Shown here piece after piece: positions 29,203-33,128 of a stretch of DNA of 33,128 bases. The stretch comes from Candidatus Cloacimonadota bacterium. Its GTDB lineage: Bacteria; Cloacimonadota; Cloacimonadia; Cloacimonadales; TCS61. The notes beneath the pieces were generated by a model that worked only from the letters and a program-made list of their open reading frames with translations, ran no database searches and was not told the origin of the DNA. A program made the position numbers and the translations under genes. The DNA is taken from assembly GCA_021157525.1 (NCBI GenBank), contig JAGGWK010000081.1, forward strand, positions 1 to 33,128, written 5' to 3'. How positions within the stretch are numbered: position 1 is the first letter of the stretch; each line of letters starts with the position of its first letter.

Positions 29203-30978
29203 ATGGGAAAGACTTTTGTTGAAAAAATCCTCGGTGCCCCCTGCGGCGCCATCGTTTTCCGTAAGCCCAATATCGTGCTTACTCACGATAACACGGCCAG
29301 CATCAAGGGTACCTTTCATAAAATGGGCGGCACAAAAGTTGCCGACCCCGATCAGCTGCTGGTGGTGCTGGACCATAATGCGCCGCCAACCAATGCCAAA
29401 TTGGCAAATCAATATCAGACCATCCGGGATTTCGTAAAGGATCAGGGCATCAAGAAATTTCATGATGTGGGCCAGGGAATCTGTCATCAAGTGATGAGCT
29501 ACCATGCCAAGCCGGGGATGATCATCGTTGGCAGCGATAGCCACACCTGCACCGCCGGAGCATTCAATACCCTTTCTGCCGGTATCGACCGTACCGAATC
29601 CGCCGGCATTTGGAAGCGTGGCGAAACCTGGTTCAGAGTACCGGAATCCATGAAAATCACCCTGCACGGCAAGCTGCGTCCCGGAGTCTATGCCAAAGAT
29701 ATTTCTTTGTGGATCATCGGCATGATCGGCTCCGCCGGTGCCAATTACATGAGCATCGAGTATCATGGTGAAGGGGTAAAAACCCTATCCATGGCTCAGC
29801 GCATGACTTTGGCCAATCTGGCCTCGGAGATGGGTGCCAAAAACGCGGTCTTCCCGCCCGATGCCGTTCTGGAAAAATTCCTGGGTGAAAAAATCAATAA
29901 CGGTATCTGGGCAGACGAAGATGCCCATTATCAGCGGGAAATCCAGTTGGATCTGGACAAGATATTCCCACTGGTAGCAGCTCCGCATCATGTGGATAAT
30001 GTAAAAGCCGTATCAGAAGTACAAGGCACCAAACTCAATCAAGGGCTCATCGGCACCTGCACCAACGGACGCTTGGAAGACATCGCTATCGCTGCATCCA
30101 TCCTGGATGGAAAAAAAGTAGCTGACGGCTTCCAATTGCTGGTGATTCCCGCCAGCCGCGAGATCTATCTGGATGCCATGGAAAAGGGCTATATTCGTAG
30201 CTTGATCAACGCAGGCGCCAGCGTGCTGGCCGTTTCCTGCGGCCCCTGTCTGGGTACCGGCCAAGGCATCCCGGCTGACGGCTATACGGTTATCTCCACG
30301 GCAAACCGCAATTTCAAAGGCCGCATGGGAAACAAGGAAGCACAGATTTATCTGGCTTCCCCTGCCTGCGTGGCCTACAGCGCCATCACTGGCGAGATCA
30401 CCGACCCTCGGGGATCAGCTCATAACGACGTCTATCCATATCCCAAAGCACAAAGCTCCACCGTGGACATCAAACCTGGTGACAAACGCCGGGAAAAAGC
30501 TGTGTGGAATTATGCCGATGTAGATAACCTGAACACCGACCAGATGTTCGCCGGGAACCTTACCTATCAGGTACTCAGCTCCGACCCCGCCGCCATTATG
30601 CCCCATCTCTTTGTGGATTTTGATGAGCGCTTTACCAAAGAAGTGACTGTTGGGGATGTGATCATCGCCGGTGAAAACTTCGGCTGTGGCAGCTCTCGGG
30701 AACATCCAGCCGTAGGACTTGCTCACGCCGGTGTTAAAGCTGTTATCGTAAAATCGGTGAACCGTATCTTCTACCGTTCGTCGGTAAATCAGGGTCTTCC
30801 CATTATCGTGTTGCCGGCAGTTGTGGATGCATACACTCAAGGCGACACTGTGGATGTGAGCCTGGAAGGCGGCTTTGTGAAGATCAACGGCAAGAAGTTC
30901 ACCTTTGCACCACTGCCAAAAGAATTGATGGGCATCTTTGAAATGAAAGGTCTTGTGAACTGGATAAAGGTAAATTAG
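29203..30978 (+). CDS. Aconitase-family hydro-lyase, LeuC-LeuD fused (copy 2)
   Basis: This is the second fused hydro-lyase, 591 residues, only distantly similar to copy 1. The start is ATG 29203 behind AGGAGG. Large-subunit part: VGSDSHTCTAGAFNTLSAGI (109-128) and cluster ligands C286 (GTCTNGR), C346 and C349 (SCGPCLG, the LeuC form). The swivel part (about 435-591) has DNLNTDQMFAGNLTYQ and ENFGCGSSREHPAVG, with the normal SSREH. The region corresponding to the specificity loop reads NLTY, again neither isopropylmalate- nor homoaconitase-like. Two such enzymes in one operon suggest either two successive hydro-lyase steps or two substrates. It is the last gene before a strong terminator. Confidence 0.88.
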   Translation: MGKTFVEKILGAPCGAIVFRKPNIVLTHDNTASIKGTFHKMGGTKVADPDQLLVVLDHNAPPTNAKLANQYQTIRDFVKDQGIKKFHDVGQGICHQVMSYHAKPGMIIVGSDSHTCTAGAFNTLSAGIDRTESAGIWKRGETWFRVPESMKITLHGKLRPGVYAKDISLWIIGMIGSAGANYMSIEYHGEGVKTLSMAQRMTLANLASEMGAKNAVFPPDAVLEKFLGEKINNGIWADEDAHYQREIQLDLDKIFPLVAAPHHVDNVKAVSEVQGTKLNQGLIGTCTNGRLEDIAIAASILDGKKVADGFQLLVIPASREIYLDAMEKGYIRSLINAGASVLAVSCGPCLGTGQGIPADGYTVISTANRNFKGRMGNKEAQIYLASPACVAYSAITGEITDPRGSAHNDVYPYPKAQSSTVDIKPGDKRREKAVWNYADVDNLNTDQMFAGNLTYQVLSSDPAAIMPHLFVDFDERFTKEVTVGDVIIAGENFGCGSSREHPAVGLAHAGVKAVIVKSVNRIFYRSSVNQGLPIIVLPAVVDAYTQGDTVDVSLEGGFVKINGKKFTFAPLPKELMGIFEMKGLVNWIKVN

Positions 30979-31005
30979 GGAAACCGCGGATTTTACGAAT
31001 GATCT

Positions 31006-31046
31006 ATTCTTGATGTCCAGAGTATCTGGGCATCAAGAATTTTACA
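31006..31046 (+). terminator. Strong intrinsic terminator of the 11-kb operon
   Basis: Arms 31006-31021 (ATTCTTGATGTCCAGA) and 31025-31040 pair over 16 bp with one G-U wobble and a 3-base loop, followed by the T-rich TTTACATATT. It lies 27 bases after the last hydro-lyase stop, exactly where the operon should end. Confidence 0.85.
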
Positions 31047-31166
31047 TATTTGTGGCCAGGCTATGCTTTCTGCGAAATTGATGGGATAAATGTAAATATA
31101 ATTTTACAAAAATGTCTTCTTGATTACTTTGTCTTTCATAACATGATGAATATCAAGGAGAGAGAA

Positions 31167-32291
31167 ATGAAATGGCAGGGAGAAAAAATACGTGAGTTTC
31201 TTAAGGAAAAGAAGATCACGCAGAAAGAACTAGCAGATAAACTCAAAGTAACCAGACCAACGGTATCTGACTGGATAAAAGGAAAAATCCCTAAAGGGAA
31301 AGACCTTCTTGCACTTTGCCAATATTTTGATATCCGTCCCAACGATTTATTCATTGATGATACTGAAACATTGATTACCGTACCCCAACACAGAATGCGT
31401 AGAAATGCAAAATTAACCGATGAGGTGAATCAATTATCATACAAATTAGCGCATGAATATCTAGGTGTTTTTAGAAATTATCAACACTCTCTATTAGTTC
31501 AGACCTTCAGGGATCAAGACCTGACATATGAGAACGCAAAACAGCTTGCTTATGAGCTAAGACAGCTTATTAACCTTGATGACAAAACTCCAATAAACTA
31601 TGAGTTAACTTTTGACCTTCTAAACAAACTGGGAGTGTTCGTGATTTTTTCTAAATTCCCGGTTAAAATCAAATCTTATGCTTTCAATTGTGAGATATCT
31701 AATAAGAAAGTGATGTTTGTTAACATTGAGAATAATGTCTTAGATCTTATTTTCCAACTATTACATGAAGTGATTCATCTGGTAAAAGGAGACCGACCAT
31801 TAAGGGGATATTACGACGAAGTTGAAGAGAAGTATTGTGATTTAGTCGCAAGTTATATTCAGTTTCCAGATAATTATATCAATTTAATTTACGATACCAT
31901 TATTGAGTTTAAAAATGAAGGTCGTAGAATTAATTTTATTAAGAGATATTCCTCTGAATACGGTCATGCCGGTTTTGGCGTTGTAAAAAGAATTAAAGAG
32001 AAACATCCAGATTTCAGTTTAAATATAGCACCAGCAGACGAAAATTTAAAAAAGGGTTTCCCAACGATTGGAGAGATCATACATGCAAGTAAAAATGCAA
32101 GGGACTTTGTCAACGTCTATCAGAGACTGAGCCCAAATCTCATCGACCTGATAACGTATCAACTTGATGGGTTGAGTACGCGCAAAATAGCTGAGATGCT
32201 GAATATTGAGTCCAATATTGATGCGATATCTGTCTGGAATGAATTAAATATACTGAGAAAACAGAGAGGAGCAGGTGCGAATACTATGTGA
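31167..32291 (+). CDS. Xre-HTH plus ImmA/IrrE (M78) metallopeptidase-like protein
   Basis: This is a 374-residue protein. I start at ATG 31167, preceded by AGGAGAGAG; the frame is open 39 codons further up but without a site. Residues about 5-60 are an Xre-type helix-turn-helix (KKITQKELADKLKVTRPTVS). Residues about 150-240 form the M78 peptidase with zinc motif H200-E201-x-x-H204 (LLHEVIHLVKGD) and a possible third ligand in EEKYCDLVASY. The C-terminus has another small HTH-like segment (DGLSTRKIAEMLNI). Such Xre-peptidase fusions (COG2856) act as antitoxin/regulator beside a toxin gene, or as phage or element repressors. Its end overlaps the PIN-like gene by 17 bases. The region is clearly more AT-rich than its neighbours, a sign of transfer. 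Confidence 0.9.
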   Translation: MKWQGEKIREFLKEKKITQKELADKLKVTRPTVSDWIKGKIPKGKDLLALCQYFDIRPNDLFIDDTETLITVPQHRMRRNAKLTDEVNQLSYKLAHEYLGVFRNYQHSLLVQTFRDQDLTYENAKQLAYELRQLINLDDKTPINYELTFDLLNKLGVFVIFSKFPVKIKSYAFNCEISNKKVMFVNIENNVLDLIFQLLHEVIHLVKGDRPLRGYYDEVEEKYCDLVASYIQFPDNYINLIYDTIIEFKNEGRRINFIKRYSSEYGHAGFGVVKRIKEKHPDFSLNIAPADENLKKGFPTIGEIIHASKNARDFVNVYQRLSPNLIDLITYQLDGLSTRKIAEMLNIESNIDAISVWNELNILRKQRGAGANTM

Positions 32292-32877
32292 TACATGCAG
32301 TATTTTGATGCTGATTAGAATTGCACCGGATATGTTTGTAAACCCCAAATATGAATGTGTTACTATCAATGAAGTACGTGACGAATTCATTGGTACAGTA
32401 CATTTTAAGGACAAGTATCCTTGGCGAAAAGAGTTCAAATCCCACATCAAAAGCCGTATGCTTTTAAGTAAAGCTGATATTGATAGCTACTTTCAGATTG
32501 TAAATTCACTTGCATCATCAGTAATTAACAAGAAGACAAACAGATTCTTTTCCTTGAGCCATGTTGATCAATTGATTGCTGCAACAGTTATTGGAAATGA
32601 TGATGTAACGATCTCCACTGGAGATCAGGGGCTTATCGACTTCCTCGATCAGGAATTCGATGAACAAAATGTTTACTCTCTTGAATTAGTTGTCGAGTGG
32701 CTCGAAATGCAGCTGATCAACTGGTCTGACTCAATAAAATTTGTACTGGATGACTGGGATGACAAAAACGAAAAGCCCCAACCACGTTCCGCAGCACAAG
32801 CTTTAGAACTATCGACAGGATACCGGTATACAGGTCTACTCTTTGATGATGATCACAGACAGGGTTCATTGAAATAG
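32275..32877 (+). CDS. PIN-like (DUF4411-type) putative toxin ribonuclease
   Basis: This is a 200-residue protein starting at GTG 32275 inside the end of the Xre-peptidase gene, with AGAGGAG before it. The start is fixed by the PIN signature ILCDTCSIL, which must lie at the N-terminus. Acidic candidates are D6, E33 (TINEVRDEF), D98 (SHVDQLIAA) and D117 (ISTGDQGLIDFL), the four-residue metal site of PIN nucleases. I associate the pairing with COG2856 peptidase and the length with DUF4411, from memory. A type II-like toxin-antitoxin or defence module is the best reading; RNA cleavage is inferred. Confidence 0.8.
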   Translation: MRILCDTCSILMLIRIAPDMFVNPKYECVTINEVRDEFIGTVHFKDKYPWRKEFKSHIKSRMLLSKADIDSYFQIVNSLASSVINKKTNRFFSLSHVDQLIAATVIGNDDVTISTGDQGLIDFLDQEFDEQNVYSLELVVEWLEMQLINWSDSIKFVLDDWDDKNEKPQPRSAAQALELSTGYRYTGLLFDDDHRQGSLK

Positions 32878-32929
32878 CACAAAAGGATAATACATATCGG
32901 CAATAAATATCCTCCCGTGAAAGAGCACA

Positions 32930-33033
32930 GTTTTAGCTGGGAGTCGGTCTTTCTTCAACCTGAAAGTCAATAAACTGGGATCATTCAGGTTGATAGCAAG
33001 CCTCCCCTCATCACAAAAATCGTGTGCTAAAAC
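32930..33033 (+). promoter_or_regulatory. Nested inverted repeats before the DMT transporter gene, possible structured RNA
   Basis: Three pairs of complementary segments are nested in correct order: GTTTTAGC (32930-32937) with GCTAAAAC (33026-33033), GGGAG (32939-32943) with CTCCC (33002-33006), and CAACCTGAA (32956-32964) with TTCAGGTTG (32984-32992). The element ends 42 bases before the transporter ATG. I recognise no known riboswitch; it could also be a small mobile palindrome. Confidence 0.4.
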
Positions 33034-33075
33034 CTCCATTCAAACCAATAACGCCTAAATGAAAAGGAGCGGGCG

Positions 33076-33128
33076 ATGTTGTATGGATTAGCGGGAGTTA
33101 TGGCAATTTTGTTATGGTCTCTGGCACT
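33076..33128 (+). CDS. Probable DMT/EamA-family transporter, 5' end only
   Basis: The ATG at 33076 follows AAAAGGAGC at good spacing and opens a frame to the window end, reading MLYGLAGVMAILLWSLA. A first hydrophobic helix with the LWS motif is typical for EamA (drug/metabolite) exporters such as YddG. Only 17 residues are visible, so the family is tentative. Confidence 0.5.
   Translation, partial: MLYGLAGVMAILLWSLA

Overview
The window looks like a chromosomal segment of a Gram-negative-type anaerobe of intermediate G+C. It carries outer-membrane proteins (an Omp85/TamA-like barrel and a TonB-dependent receptor with an N-terminal carboxypeptidase-regulatory-like domain), the MEP isoprenoid enzyme IspG, and a split lysine/saccharopine pathway beside citrate-lyase and aconitase genes. 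This mix reminds me of Cloacimonadota (WWE1), but that is an inference from gene content only; no rRNA or other phylogenetic marker lies in the window. I found no tRNA, rRNA, CRISPR array or intact insertion sequence.

Layout. (1) 1-5533: the 5' part of a YwbE gene (minus), then a tight plus-strand run ispG, Omp85-like barrel, NYN nuclease with cold-shock domain, Ppx/GppA-like phosphatase and a minimal DAHP synthase. A decayed STAS-like remnant and a hairpin follow. (2) 5822-11938: mostly minus strand. It has an OsmC-family protein, a DUF1670-like fragment, a TetR regulator co-transcribed with a TonB-dependent receptor behind a twin-palindrome operator, dprA and a CGGC-domain protein. (3) 12081-16789: a very large minus-strand gene for a protein with about 20 TPRs in five super-repeats plus two CbbX/SpoVK-type AAA+ domains, preceded by an orphan HigB-like toxin gene. 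(4) 16924-19441: a broken ABC-ATPase remnant, a TetR-CPBP membrane protease pair with a clear operator, and minus-strand msrC plus a small membrane protein. (5) 19718-30978: an 11-kb plus-strand operon with saccharopine dehydrogenase, lysine-ketoglutarate reductase, a CitD-CitE fusion, CitF, an isocitrate/homoisocitrate dehydrogenase, a degenerate HD-domain protein and two fused LeuCD-type aconitase-family hydro-lyases, closed by a strong terminator. (6) 31167-32877: an AT-rich module of an HTH-ImmA/IrrE peptidase and a PIN-like protein. A nested inverted-repeat element and the first codons of a probable DMT transporter follow.

How the genes work together. The large operon is the centre of interest. 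Citrate lyase, aconitase and isocitrate dehydrogenase interconvert acetate + oxaloacetate, citrate, isocitrate and 2-oxoglutarate. Lysine-ketoglutarate reductase and saccharopine dehydrogenase connect lysine + 2-oxoglutarate with aminoadipate semialdehyde + glutamate. The same set (Lys1-, Lys9-, Lys12- and Lys4-like enzymes) also resembles most of an alpha-aminoadipate lysine pathway, so the lyase and hydro-lyases could act on C7 (homo) substrates. The operon's spacers carry hairpins: one whose loop and arm match the Shine-Dalgarno region of the reductase gene, and several REP-like palindromes around the HD gene.
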